DNA of 64,000 nt from positions 1 to 64,000 of the forward strand of contig NZ_BDCC01000016.1 of NCBI RefSeq assembly GCF_001613305.1, in the 5' to 3' direction. Below are positions 8,664-17,404 of the stretch, in pieces (position 1 is the first letter of the stretch; each line of letters starts with the position of its first letter). The translations under genes and the position numbers were made by a program. This DNA comes from Nocardia vaccinii NBRC 15922. Its GTDB lineage: Bacteria > Actinomycetota > Actinomycetes > Mycobacteriales > Mycobacteriaceae. The notes beneath the pieces were generated by a model that had not been told where the DNA came from, made no database searches, and saw nothing but the letters and a program-made list of their open reading frames with translations.

Positions 8664-9710
8664 TCACGCCACCACGGCGCGGTCGTAGCGCAACGCGGCG
8701 ATGCGATCCAGCACGACGTCGGGCCCGCCGTAGACCATCGCCCATCCGCGCGCGCGGCGATAGTAGAGCTGAATGTCCTGCTCCATGCCGAATCCGTAGC
8801 CGCCGTGCAGATGCAAGCTGCGATGACTGGCATCACGTGCGGTCTCGTATCCGAAAAGGAATGCCATCGCCGCCAATTCGCCAGCTCGCCCCCGCTCGTC
8901 GGCGAACGCGCAGGCCGCTTCATACGCCAGGAGGCGGGCACCGTCGACCGCGGTCGCGCTGTTCGCCAGCGGATGCGAGACCGCCTGGAAACTTCCGATG
9001 GCCACGCCGAATGCGTGGCGCTGTTTCGCATATTCAACCCCGATCTCGACACTGCGCGCGGCGATTCCGACCAGCGCGGCACTGGTGAGCATCAGCCAGC
9101 GATCCAGCGCCCCGGAAAAGATGCTGCGCGCCCGGTCGCCTTCCGCGATCACGGTCACCCCCTCCCTGGCTCCGCTCTCGACCGTCACGTCGGCCAAGGG
9201 CAACGCCGCCAGATTCGTCACCGCCCGGCGACGACCCTCCAGCGGCACGACGCACAGCGCGTCACCGATCAGCGCGACCACGAGGTCTGCGATCGCACCC
9301 GCGGGAACCACAGTGAGCCTGCCATCTCGGCTCGGGCGCGGGGTGTATGTCACCAACTGACGGCCGGCCAGTACCTCGGTCAGCAGCGTCGCAGCCACGG
9401 TACTGCCGATCCGCGCGCACTGTTCCAGCAACTGCGCGCTAACCTGGGCCTCGATCAGCGGAGCCGCAGCGACACCTCGTCCGTGTTGTTCGGCGACGAG
9501 GGCCAGATCCAAGTCGGTCGCGCCCACACCTCCGAACTCTTCGGAGACAGCCATTTCCAGCACCCCGGTATCGCGCAGCGTGTACCACAGCTTCGGGTCG
9601 AAACCGTCGGCCTCGGCCGCACGCACCCGATCCGATGACGACTCCCGCATGTACAGCGCGGCGAACGCTCGCACCACCTGCTGCTGCTCGTCGGTCAGGC
9701 TCAAATCCAC
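8664..9710 (-). CDS. Acyl-CoA dehydrogenase (short, beta-type FadE)
   Basis: A 348-residue acyl-CoA dehydrogenase-fold protein. It begins DLSLTDEQQQVVRAF and has AVSEEFGGVGATDL, KQRHAFGVAIGSFQAVSH and HLHGGYGFGMEQDIQLYYRR. It lacks the C-terminal YEGT-type loop. Such short subunits pair with a longer partner in the heterotetrameric FadE enzymes of sterol degradation. A plausible partner is the divergent gene at 9848. The GTG start has GGAGG 7 bases upstream. Confidence 0.87.
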   Translation of the reverse strand: MDLSLTDEQQQVVRAFAALYMRESSSDRVRAAEADGFDPKLWYTLRDTGVLEMAVSEEFGGVGATDLDLALVAEQHGRGVAAAPLIEAQVSAQLLEQCARIGSTVAATLLTEVLAGRQLVTYTPRPSRDGRLTVVPAGAIADLVVALIGDALCVVPLEGRRRAVTNLAALPLADVTVESGAREGVTVIAEGDRARSIFSGALDRWLMLTSAALVGIAARSVEIGVEYAKQRHAFGVAIGSFQAVSHPLANSATAVDGARLLAYEAACAFADERGRAGELAAMAFLFGYETARDASHRSLHLHGGYGFGMEQDIQLYYRRARGWAMVYGGPDVVLDRIAALRYDRAVVA

Positions 9711-9742
9711 GGCAGAACCTCCACCTCGCTACCGATTATGTG

Positions 9743-9762
9743 TATTCTCAGTTGTGAGAGTA
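9743..9762. promoter_or_regulatory. Inverted repeat in the divergent acyl-CoA dehydrogenase promoter
   Basis: TATTCTCA (9743-9750), GTTG, TGAGAGTA (9755-9762). Seven of eight arm positions are complementary. The half-site TTCTCA is the same as in the repeat at 7534-7559. Operator function is inferred. Confidence 0.5.
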
Positions 9763-9847
9763 GCATTTTTCATCTCTTGCCGAGTGTGCCGCCGACCGTC
9801 GACATTGCGGAGTCACACCAGCCTCCCGACCGATAACGAGGTACCGC

Positions 9848-11002
9848 ATGCACTTTCGATGGGACAGCGACGTCGAGGCTTTTCGCGATGAGGTGCGTGA
9901 TTTCCTTCGCTCCGCGATGACGCCCGAACTGGAGGAACGCATCTACCGGACCGGCGTTTCCCATGATCCGGAATTCGCCCGTGGCCTGGCTGCGAAGGGC
10001 TGGCTGGCGCCGCCGTCTCCCGGGGCTGCCGACGGACAGTGCGGCCCGATTCAGGCTCATGTGGTCAAGGAAGAGTTGATGCGCGCCGATGCGCCGGTCT
10101 ATCTCGTGGAGACCACCCGCATGGTCGCGGCGATCATCGGGAAGATCGGGTCGGCGCGACTTCGCGGCTCCGTCCTGCCCGCTGCTGCCGCGGGCGAGAT
10201 CACGATCGCGCTGGGCTTCACCGAACCCGAATGCGGATCCGACGTCGCCGCAGCGACGACAAAGGCCGTCCGATCGGGCGAGGACTGGATCATCAACGGC
10301 TCCAAGATGTTCACCACCAACGGCCACATCGCCGACTACGTGTTCCTACTCACCCGCACGAACCCGGCCGTCGCCAAGCACAAGGGCCTGACCACGTTCC
10401 TGGTGCCCATGAACACCCCGGGCGTCGAAGCGCAGGGAGTGTGGACACTGTCGGGCGAGCGCACCAATATCACCTTCTACAGCGACGTACGCGTCGGTGA
10501 TGAATGGCGCATCGGTGAGGTCGACGGCGGATGGCACGTCATGAACCTCTCCCTGGACGACGAACATTCCTCCGGTTGGGGCCCACATATCGCCCGCCTG
10601 CTCACCATCAGCGAACGATGGGCGAGCGAGCACGACGACACCGCGGCGCCGCGACTCCAGGATCGCGACGTTCGTCGCCGGTTGGCGCGCGCCGCAACGG
10701 AATTGGAGGTGGCGACGCTCCTGCAGCGGCGCTGCGTCTGGATGGCCGAGCAGGGCAGTGCCCCGCTCGCGGAAGGGTCGATGTCGAAATTGTTCAGCAC
10801 CGAGGCCCTCGAACGCGCCACCGAGGACATCTTCGAGATGATCGGACCCGATGCCGCGCGAAGCTATTTCGACCCGACCGCCTTGGCGGGCGGCCGATTC
10901 GAGCATTTGATGAGATTTTCGCTGGGCACCACCATCTACGCGGGAACCAGCGAAGTGCAGCGCAACATCATTGCTCAGCGCGGGCTCGGGCTGCCCCGCT
11001 AG
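9848..11002 (+). CDS. Acyl-CoA dehydrogenase (alpha-type FadE)
   Basis: A 384-residue FAD-dependent acyl-CoA dehydrogenase. It has IALGFTEPECGSDVAAATT and WIINGSKMFTTNG in the middle domain, and TTIYAGTSEVQRNIIAQRG at the C-terminus. The residue equivalent to the MCAD catalytic glutamate (IYEGT) is alanine here (IYAGT). The base must therefore come from another position, as in isovaleryl- or long-chain-type enzymes, or from a partner subunit. It is divergent from the short FadE at 8664. Its last 35 bases overlap the 3' end of the opposing TetR gene. Confidence 0.9.
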   Translation: MHFRWDSDVEAFRDEVRDFLRSAMTPELEERIYRTGVSHDPEFARGLAAKGWLAPPSPGAADGQCGPIQAHVVKEELMRADAPVYLVETTRMVAAIIGKIGSARLRGSVLPAAAAGEITIALGFTEPECGSDVAAATTKAVRSGEDWIINGSKMFTTNGHIADYVFLLTRTNPAVAKHKGLTTFLVPMNTPGVEAQGVWTLSGERTNITFYSDVRVGDEWRIGEVDGGWHVMNLSLDDEHSSGWGPHIARLLTISERWASEHDDTAAPRLQDRDVRRRLARAATELEVATLLQRRCVWMAEQGSAPLAEGSMSKLFSTEALERATEDIFEMIGPDAARSYFDPTALAGGRFEHLMRFSLGTTIYAGTSEVQRNIIAQRGLGLPR

Positions 11003-11813
11003 TCTTCTTGGCCCGCCGGGCCGGGGCCGCACCGGACCGAGTCTTGCCCGCCCCCTTCGCCTCGCCGCGACTTCTCTTCGATGCCGCAGGGGCTGCCTCT
11101 GGCTCGGCTTGTGCCGCCGCCGGTTCGGTGTCGGTCGGCGGGCTCACCGCCTGCCGGCACCATGCCCACATCTGATCTTCGGTCAGTTTCACGTTCTGGG
11201 TGTCCAGGCGAAGCATCCCGATCTGCGCAAGGGCGGTCAATGTCGAACTCAACAGAGCGCTCACCTGGGCCGGTGTGAGGTCTGTTCGCACCAGTCCCGA
11301 AGCCGCGCAATCGGTGAGGGTCTTGGTCAGCAGCTTCTGCAACGGATCCCAGACCTTGGCGAAGTGATCGGGATGTTCGACCTCGAGGCTGAGGTGATAG
11401 ATGGTGACGGCTCGTCCGCCGGCTGCCTCCGACGATTCGGCCCGCGACAGGAATCCCCGGCAAAACGCCTCGAGCTTCTCCAGGGGTCCGTCGGCTTGTC
11501 CCACCTCGTGACGAATATCCTCGGTGAACTGAGTCGTCACGTTTTCATAGAGGGCGAGCAGCAGTTCTTCTTTCCCCGCGAAATGTTGGTAGAACGCGCG
11601 GAGGCTAAGATTGGACCGATCAATCAGAGTCTGAACGGTGAAATCGGCCCGGCCCGACTCTTCGACGATCTCCAGTGCGGCAGCCAAGAACCTCGAACTG
11701 CGCGCCAGCGCACGCGCACGCGCCGTGCTCAACCGCCGGTCGATAGTGCGCTGTTGCCAAGGCTGGACAACCTCGGCGTCGCTGCCACCAGCCGACTCGC
11801 TGGATCCCTTCAT
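10968..11813 (-). CDS. TetR/AcrR family regulator with long basic C-terminal tail
   Basis: A 281-residue TetR protein, longer than the usual 190-220. The helix-turn-helix lies around TVQTLIDRSNLSLRAFYQHF, followed by GKEELLLALYENV. After the ligand domain, the last 50 or so residues are Ala/Pro then Lys/Arg/Ala rich (KRSRGEAKGAGKTRSG, RRAKKTSGAARARAEQ), a low-complexity cationic tail likely to add non-specific DNA contact. The 3' end overlaps the acyl-CoA dehydrogenase tail to tail by 35 bases. An ATTTACATA site lies 70 bases upstream, consistent with autoregulation. It is a candidate regulator of the surrounding units. Confidence 0.88.
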   Translation of the reverse strand: MKGSSESAGGSDAEVVQPWQQRTIDRRLSTARARALARSSRFLAAALEIVEESGRADFTVQTLIDRSNLSLRAFYQHFAGKEELLLALYENVTTQFTEDIRHEVGQADGPLEKLEAFCRGFLSRAESSEAAGGRAVTIYHLSLEVEHPDHFAKVWDPLQKLLTKTLTDCAASGLVRTDLTPAQVSALLSSTLTALAQIGMLRLDTQNVKLTEDQMWAWCRQAVSPPTDTEPAAAQAEPEAAPAASKRSRGEAKGAGKTRSGAAPARRAKKTSGAARARAEQ

Positions 11814-11881
11814 TGTGCGGTGCTCCTCGGGTCATATGACGCAGGACTCAGCCACGGCACTCCATCACCTGCGGAGCACCT

Positions 11882-11896
11882 ATTTACATAATTGTA
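11882..11896. promoter_or_regulatory. Putative operator ATTTACATA with TACA-TAAT-TGTA symmetry
   Basis: ATTTACATA lies at 11882-11890 and overlaps an inverted TACA/TGTA pair (11885-11888, 11893-11896). It is upstream of the TetR gene that starts at 11813. It shares its core with sites at 841, 19013 (inverted) and 19940. Confidence 0.4.
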
Positions 11897-11938
11897 TACA
11901 GCGATTCTCTACTCTCCGCGCAGCCCCCGCCCAGCCAG

Positions 11939-12775
11939 CTACGACACCGTCCATTCCGGTGCGCGCTTCGCCAGGAACGCCTTCGGTCCCTCGATCGCAT
12001 CCTTGGTCAAGGCCACCTTCATACGGTAGTTCTCCGCCAGCAGTTCGGCTTCGTAGATCGGTAGCGTCAGCCCCTTGCGAACCCCCATCCGCGAGCCCCG
12101 AACCGCGAGCGGGGCATTCAGATTCACCGTCTCCGCGATCTCCCATGCCCGCTCGTACAGCTTATCGTGCGGTACCACCTCGGTGATCAGCCCCAGCTCG
12201 AACGCGCGACCGACGTCCATGCGCTCATGCTTGCCCATCAACACCATGCGCATGACCACGGGCAGGGGCAGAACCCTGGCCAGCCGAACAGCTTCTCTGC
12301 CCGACGAGACACCGATGCTGACGTGTGGGTCCATGAACGCCGCGCGATCCGAAGCGATCGTGATGTCCGCGGTGGTCACCAGGTCCAAACCCGCACCGCA
12401 GACGAGTCCGTTGACCGCACAGACGATCGGCTTGGTCATCTGCAGCCACGGTGGGGTCGCCTCCTGCGGAGCGTCCCACTGCCGCAACGAACTCAGCACC
12501 GTGTCACCCTGGGTGTCGATACCGGCGGCATTGTCGATGTCATGGCCCGCTGCTTTGTTGACGTCGGCCCCGGCGCACAGGGCCCGCCCCGCGCCGGTGA
12601 CGATGACGGTCCAGATATCCGGCGACTGTTCGGCCTCGGCGTAGGCGACAGCAAGTTCGGCGATCATCTCATCGTTGATCGCGTTGAGCACCTCGGGGCG
12701 GTTGAGGGTGATACACGCGGTGTGTCCGCGGACCTCGTATTCGATGGTCTCGAAACCGGTAGTCTCGTCGCTCAT
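11939..12775 (-). CDS. Enoyl-CoA hydratase/isomerase family protein
   Basis: A 278-residue crotonase-fold protein. It has GRALCAGADVNKAAG near residue 62, NGLVCGAGLDLVTTADITIAS near 120 and a DPHVSIGVSSGREAV segment. The glutamates of classical hydratases are replaced (D in GAGLDLV). It is the last gene of the six-gene leftward operon that starts at 18982, and its ATG overlaps the amidohydrolase stop. Confidence 0.88.
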   Translation of the reverse strand: MSDETTGFETIEYEVRGHTACITLNRPEVLNAINDEMIAELAVAYAEAEQSPDIWTVIVTGAGRALCAGADVNKAAGHDIDNAAGIDTQGDTVLSSLRQWDAPQEATPPWLQMTKPIVCAVNGLVCGAGLDLVTTADITIASDRAAFMDPHVSIGVSSGREAVRLARVLPLPVVMRMVLMGKHERMDVGRAFELGLITEVVPHDKLYERAWEIAETVNLNAPLAVRGSRMGVRKGLTLPIYEAELLAENYRMKVALTKDAIEGPKAFLAKRAPEWTVS

Positions 12776-14259
12776 GGCAGCGCTCGTGCCTGCGCGGACT
12801 CGAACGCCGCATCAGCGGCCCGCTCCACCACGGTGCCCTTGAAGAAGTCCGGGTTCATCTTCTTGTACAGCTGCACGGCATTCGCGAAGGTGAAATCGCG
12901 GAAGTCACGCTCGGTGATCAGTCCATCATCGACGAGTTCCCACGCCTCCTCGACCGTTTCGGAGCAGTCGGTGACATCGAAATGCGCGATGTCGGACCCG
13001 AACAACGGCTTCAACTTCAGGTTGAGCCGGTTGTCGAACGCCAGAGCAGTCAGCGGATCGTCGGCCTCACAGCCGAAATACGACGTATCCGAGAACAGCC
13101 GCCGGATATCTTCCTCACCGCCGATCTGCACTGCGGCAAAGTCATCGGAGTTCAGGTCGCGTCGAGTCAGTTCCTGCTGGGAGGTGTCACTTTCGAGCGT
13201 GTCGAGGTTCTGCGCCAGGATATCGGCCAGCTTCCCCGCATAACGTGGATTGGTCCGCGTGTACTTCTCGTACAGCGCACTGAAGGCTTCGGTATCGAAA
13301 TTGGTGGGCTTGAGATTCTTGTGCATATAGGTCTTGTTACGCTTCTCCCAATGCCCGATCAGGCCGGACAGCAGGTTCACCGCCCAGGCGACACCGCCCT
13401 CCAGGAAGGCGAAGTTCAGGTCCGGATGACGCTGCGTGACACCGCCGAGGAAAAGGCTGCGCGCGAAGACGTGGTGGCTCTGGGCGAAATGGCCGAGATG
13501 GTTGCCGACGAAGTTCGTCACCAGTGAACGGTCCGGCCAGCCCATCGATCCACTGTGGGTGGTAACCGGTATGCCCAGCTCGACGAATTTGCGCCAGACC
13601 GGTTCGTAGTCATAGGGACTGTCGAGTCCGAGCGCATCCACATACACCCGTCGCTTGGCCGGATCGGGCTGCCATTGCGCATCCTCTTCGACCGGGCGCA
13701 CGACGGTGCCACCGGTGACGAGCATCCGCAGCCCGAGCCCGTGGGCGTGCTCGAGTTGTTCGATCGCGTCGGTCGGGTTGGCCAGCGACAGCACCCCCGC
13801 GGGAATCATCCGGTCCCGGTAGTCGGCGAACGCCTCGACCGCCATCAGGTTGTATGCCCGCACAACCACATTCGCCAGATCGGGATCGGACAGATCGCGG
13901 CCCAAGGTGAGTCCCACGGTGGGGAAGACCAGCGCGAGGTCGATGCCGTACTCGTCGAGCCGATCGTAGAAATAGCCGGGCAGGATCGCCGCGGAACGGT
14001 CTGCGGTGTTGGTCGGTGTGCCCCAGAAAGCCGGTCGGCGCCAGCGCTTCTCGAGACGTTCGGCAGGGCTCAGTTCATACCAGCCGTGGAACCGGTGCCC
14101 ATATTTCGTCTTGAACCTGTCGACCATTGCCGGGCCGGCGACCTCGTCGATGTACTCGAAGAACACCGGGTACAGCTCCAGCCAGTGTCCATCGGCGTCG
14201 ATGACCGGGTGGTCGAGGTCTGCCCGAATCTGGGCGCTGGAGCGGTGGTTACCGGTCAC
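12772..14259 (-). CDS. Amidohydrolase_2 family protein
   Basis: A 495-residue metal-dependent hydrolase with VIDADGHW near residues 19-26 (D21, D23, H25), IPVTTHSGSMGWP with the barrel His, and LFGSDIAHFDVTD with the late Asp. The GTG at 14259 is preferred because AAGGAG sits 6 bases before it. The ATG at 14277 has no ribosome site. At about 495 residues it is longer than the 400-residue relatives at 940 and 33162. It is coupled to the enoyl-CoA hydratase downstream, and the hydroxyacid dehydrogenase ends about 40 bases upstream. The substrate is not predictable. Confidence 0.85.
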   Translation of the reverse strand: MTGNHRSSAQIRADLDHPVIDADGHWLELYPVFFEYIDEVAGPAMVDRFKTKYGHRFHGWYELSPAERLEKRWRRPAFWGTPTNTADRSAAILPGYFYDRLDEYGIDLALVFPTVGLTLGRDLSDPDLANVVVRAYNLMAVEAFADYRDRMIPAGVLSLANPTDAIEQLEHAHGLGLRMLVTGGTVVRPVEEDAQWQPDPAKRRVYVDALGLDSPYDYEPVWRKFVELGIPVTTHSGSMGWPDRSLVTNFVGNHLGHFAQSHHVFARSLFLGGVTQRHPDLNFAFLEGGVAWAVNLLSGLIGHWEKRNKTYMHKNLKPTNFDTEAFSALYEKYTRTNPRYAGKLADILAQNLDTLESDTSQQELTRRDLNSDDFAAVQIGGEEDIRRLFSDTSYFGCEADDPLTALAFDNRLNLKLKPLFGSDIAHFDVTDCSETVEEAWELVDDGLITERDFRDFTFANAVQLYKKMNPDFFKGTVVERAADAAFESAQARALP

Positions 14260-14299
14260 GTGCTTCTCCTTTGTCATGAGGACAGGGGGAATGAAGGAT

Positions 14300-15385
14300 T
14301 CAATCCGCGATGGTGGACAGGTGATCCCACGTCATGGGATGAAAACCGAAGGTCTCGGCAAAGCGCTCGCGGTACCGTGGCCACACCTCGGGATTCAGCA
14401 GCCGCGGCGGCACGCCGCCCTCGAAGATCGTTTTCCACTGCCGAGCCGTGGCAACCGCGATGGCGCGGACCGCCTCTACGGTGATGCCCGCCGTATGAGG
14501 GGTTGCGACGACGTTGTCGAGGCGCAGCAGCGGGTTGTCGGCCCGAGGCGGTTCCTCGTGGAAGACGTCGAGGCCTGCCCCCGCGATGCGGCCATCGGCC
14601 AGCGCGTCGTAGAGTGCCCGCTCATCATGAACCTGACCGCGCGCGGTGGTGATGAAGAAGGCGGACGATTTCATCGCCGCGAACTCCGAAGGCCCTATCA
14701 GGCCACGTGTTTCGTCGGTCAGCGGACAGGTGACCTGAACGAAATCGGCACGCTCCAGCAATTCGGCGAGAGATACCGGTGCGCCGCCGTGCGTTCGTAC
14801 CGACTCTGCATCGACATACGGGTCGAAAACCAGCACCTCCATGCCGAAGGGAACGCACAACTCGATCAGGCGGCGGCCGATCGCGCCCATCCCGATCACG
14901 CCGACTGTCTTGCCGCTCAGCTGACTACCTCGCAGAGCGGTTCGGTCGCCGAGATCGCCGCGCCGCAGAACGCGATCGGCCAGAGTGATCTTCTTGGCCA
15001 GATCCAACATGAACCCGAGGGCATGCTCAGCGACCGCCTCAGCGCCGGGCCCCGAGTTGTTGCACACCACGATGCCCGCGCGTGTACACGCCTCGACATC
15101 GATCACGTCGTATCCCGCCCCCGCGGAGCAGATCGCCAGCAATTGCCCGCACCGGGCGACCAGCTCGGCGTTGGCCAGAAATTGCCGGCCATCGGCAGCC
15201 CGGGAGAGATCGGTTCGCGTGGCCGCCTGGTAACCCTGCGCGGACTCCATTGCCGCCCAATTGCTTTCGGCGCCAACCGTGAGATCGAGTGGAATCAGCT
15301 CGATCTCATTGGCGTCGAGGATCTCGGCGGCCACGGGGTGAGTCCAGCGCTCGACCACCAGACGCGGCCGCGCGGATCGGCTCAT
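14300..15385 (-). CDS. D-isomer specific 2-hydroxyacid dehydrogenase
   Basis: A 361-residue NAD-dependent dehydrogenase. The Rossmann motif is VGVIGMGAIGRRL. The catalytic Arg lies in TTARGQVHDE, the Glu region in GLDVFHEEPP and the His in ATPHTAGIT. The ATG at 15385 overlaps the dioxygenase stop (ATGA), and the frame upstream of it is only the dioxygenase gene read out of frame. It probably reduces or oxidises the 2-oxo/2-hydroxy acid linked to the aldolase two genes upstream. Confidence 0.9.
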   Translation of the reverse strand: MSRSARPRLVVERWTHPVAAEILDANEIELIPLDLTVGAESNWAAMESAQGYQAATRTDLSRAADGRQFLANAELVARCGQLLAICSAGAGYDVIDVEACTRAGIVVCNNSGPGAEAVAEHALGFMLDLAKKITLADRVLRRGDLGDRTALRGSQLSGKTVGVIGMGAIGRRLIELCVPFGMEVLVFDPYVDAESVRTHGGAPVSLAELLERADFVQVTCPLTDETRGLIGPSEFAAMKSSAFFITTARGQVHDERALYDALADGRIAGAGLDVFHEEPPRADNPLLRLDNVVATPHTAGITVEAVRAIAVATARQWKTIFEGGVPPRLLNPEVWPRYRERFAETFGFHPMTWDHLSTIAD

Positions 15386-16500
15386 TTTCCGCCCGCTTTC
15401 GGTTTGGCCTGCGCGGCCCGGAACATCTCGGCCAGCTCGGGGCTGACATTGGCGTAATCGTTCCGAGCGATGGAGCCGTCGCGCCCCGCGACGGGGTCGT
15501 ACCCCAGCCGCAGATCTTTGTTCTCCATATGGAAGTATTCGCGTCCGAGCGGCAGCCGCCGGTCCGTCCGCGGTACCTCCATCCACGCCCTGAGGAAGCA
15601 GCGGGCCTTCTTCGGATCATTACTACTGACGAAGTCGGACCTGGAGTGACACATCGCGAAATTATTCGCGACCACCGCCTCACCGGATTCGAGGCGGAAC
15701 TCGACCTGCTGTTCCACCAGCACCTGCCGGAGCAGATCGATCGCTTCCTGCTGCTCGGCAGTGAACTCACGCCCGAGCGTCTTCATCGCGGGCAAAATCG
15801 AACTGTAGGTGAAATTCAGGCAGATTCGTCCGTCGACCTGCGAAAATACCGGGACATCGTAGGGAGTGACATCGGGCTGATCATCGGGCTGCTCGCTGCG
15901 TCGGTGGTGCGGGAACCCCTGATAGAGCACATCGAGGAGATCCGGCCGCCGGGCGAGAATGGTGTTATGGGCGGCGGGGCCGCTCGCGAACTGACTTTCG
16001 CCACCCTGAAACGCCGGGTACACGCACAGCAGCGCGAGAATGTCGGCCGCGTCGTTGTGCATGGCCAACTCCGCTCGTGACTTCGTTCCACGCGCGGGTT
16101 GGACGCCATCGGGAAGCACCTCCTCCTGCACCCGGACCAACCGGTGGCCGAAGGAGTTGTTCGAAACCGGGTAACCGAGGTGATAGCAGAACGCCCAGTA
16201 GATTCGCTCGAGATCCTCGATCGAGTGCTCCTCTACCGGAAATCCGCGCACGACCGCCAGACCGCGGCCGAACATGATCTCGTGGTAGAGCCTGGCGAGG
16301 TCATCGTCGAGGTCCGGATGGCGGCAATCCTCGGCGACGATGTCGTCGCGTTCCTTGCCACGGGTCTTGCTCAGGATCGATTCCAGCGCCACTATATTGC
16401 GCGGCGACAGCTGGAAGACGAAGTCCTCCTTGTCCGTCACGTCGGCGCCGGTCCAGGCCATGGTGTCGTCGACCGGGTGAGCGTAGATGGCGGTGGGCAT
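15382..16500 (-). CDS. TauD/TfdA-like Fe(II)/2-oxoglutarate dioxygenase
   Basis: A 372-residue protein of the TauD fold. The iron facial triad is visible as H-N-D in ELAMHNDAADI and the distal His in NNFAMCHSRSDF. KKARCFLRAWMEV supplies the 2-oxoglutarate-binding Arg. The ATG at 16500 overlaps the aldolase stop (TAATG). It probably hydroxylates an aliphatic carboxylate or an ether-like carbon in this operon. Gamma-butyrobetaine-type and TfdA-type activities are alternatives. Confidence 0.85.
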   Translation of the reverse strand: MPTAIYAHPVDDTMAWTGADVTDKEDFVFQLSPRNIVALESILSKTRGKERDDIVAEDCRHPDLDDDLARLYHEIMFGRGLAVVRGFPVEEHSIEDLERIYWAFCYHLGYPVSNNSFGHRLVRVQEEVLPDGVQPARGTKSRAELAMHNDAADILALLCVYPAFQGGESQFASGPAAHNTILARRPDLLDVLYQGFPHHRRSEQPDDQPDVTPYDVPVFSQVDGRICLNFTYSSILPAMKTLGREFTAEQQEAIDLLRQVLVEQQVEFRLESGEAVVANNFAMCHSRSDFVSSNDPKKARCFLRAWMEVPRTDRRLPLGREYFHMENKDLRLGYDPVAGRDGSIARNDYANVSPELAEMFRAAQAKPKAGGK

Positions 16501-17324
16501 TAGTTCTCCTTCGACGTGTCCTCGTGGGTAGGTTCCTCGGGCGCCCTCCGGTGCGACAGGCCGCGCAGGTCCTTGGCCCTCGCCGTGGCCGCCTCGGTGA
16601 GCATGCCGATATCGGTTCCGGCCGAGATGAATCGGAGCCCCATATCGGTCAGCCATCGCAGGTGGTCCAGCGATTTGATCCCGGCGATGCCGAATGCGAC
16701 GCCGTGGGCCTGGCAGGCGTCGGCGACCGTTCGCACAGCAGCGCGAAAAGCATCGTTCTCGAACTGCCCATAGATGCCCATGGCCGCGGTCAGGTCGTGC
16801 GGACCGACCACGATCATGTCCAGGCCCTGCACACCGGCGATCACGTCCGCCGCGGCGACCGCCGCGGGCGTCTCGACCATCACCACGACGGCAGTGCGTT
16901 CTTCGATCACCGTGATCAATTCGGCGGGGGTTCTCGGCTGATATCCGCTGACCGGGTTCGGACCGGCCACCGAGCGCTGACCTACCGGCGGAAATCGAGA
17001 GGCCAGCACCACCGCGCGCGCTTCCTCGGCCGAATCTACATGGGGCACAATCACTCCGGCTGCGCCGGCGTCGAGTATCCGGGTGATGAGACTGGGCTCC
17101 TGCGAGGGCACCCGGACCAGCGCGAAGATCCCCGCGCCGACAGCCGCGGCGCACAGCATGGCGGCCGTCTCGAGCGCGACGGTGGTGTGTTCGAGATCGA
17201 CATAGACCGCGTCGTACCCGCATGCCGCCGCGATAGCCGGAACGTCGGGCGTCCGCGAGTGTGTGAGCGCGAGGCACAGTATCTGACCGTCGGACCGAAG
17301 TGCCGCTCGCAAAGAATCCTGCAC
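16500..17324 (-). CDS. HpcH/HpaI family aldolase
   Basis: A 274-residue class II pyruvate-type aldolase. It has VYVDLEHTTVAL near residue 32, ALVRVPSQEPSLITRILDAG, VPHVDSAEEAR, the metal Glu in VVMVETPAAV and the metal Asp in GPHDLTAAMGI. It would cleave a 4-hydroxy-2-oxo acid into pyruvate and an aldehyde. The GTG start at 17324 opens QDSLRAALRS, the normal N-terminus of the family. The C-terminal 25 residues are hydrophilic and probably disordered. Confidence 0.87.
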   Translation of the reverse strand: MQDSLRAALRSDGQILCLALTHSRTPDVPAIAAACGYDAVYVDLEHTTVALETAAMLCAAAVGAGIFALVRVPSQEPSLITRILDAGAAGVIVPHVDSAEEARAVVLASRFPPVGQRSVAGPNPVSGYQPRTPAELITVIEERTAVVVMVETPAAVAAADVIAGVQGLDMIVVGPHDLTAAMGIYGQFENDAFRAAVRTVADACQAHGVAFGIAGIKSLDHLRWLTDMGLRFISAGTDIGMLTEAATARAKDLRGLSHRRAPEEPTHEDTSKEN

Positions 17325-17404
17325 ATGCCCACTGTAACCGAATGAGAACGCATATTTCCATAAATGCTCAATGCGCGTTCTTGCAGCTGGTGCGTTGCCA
17401 TCGC

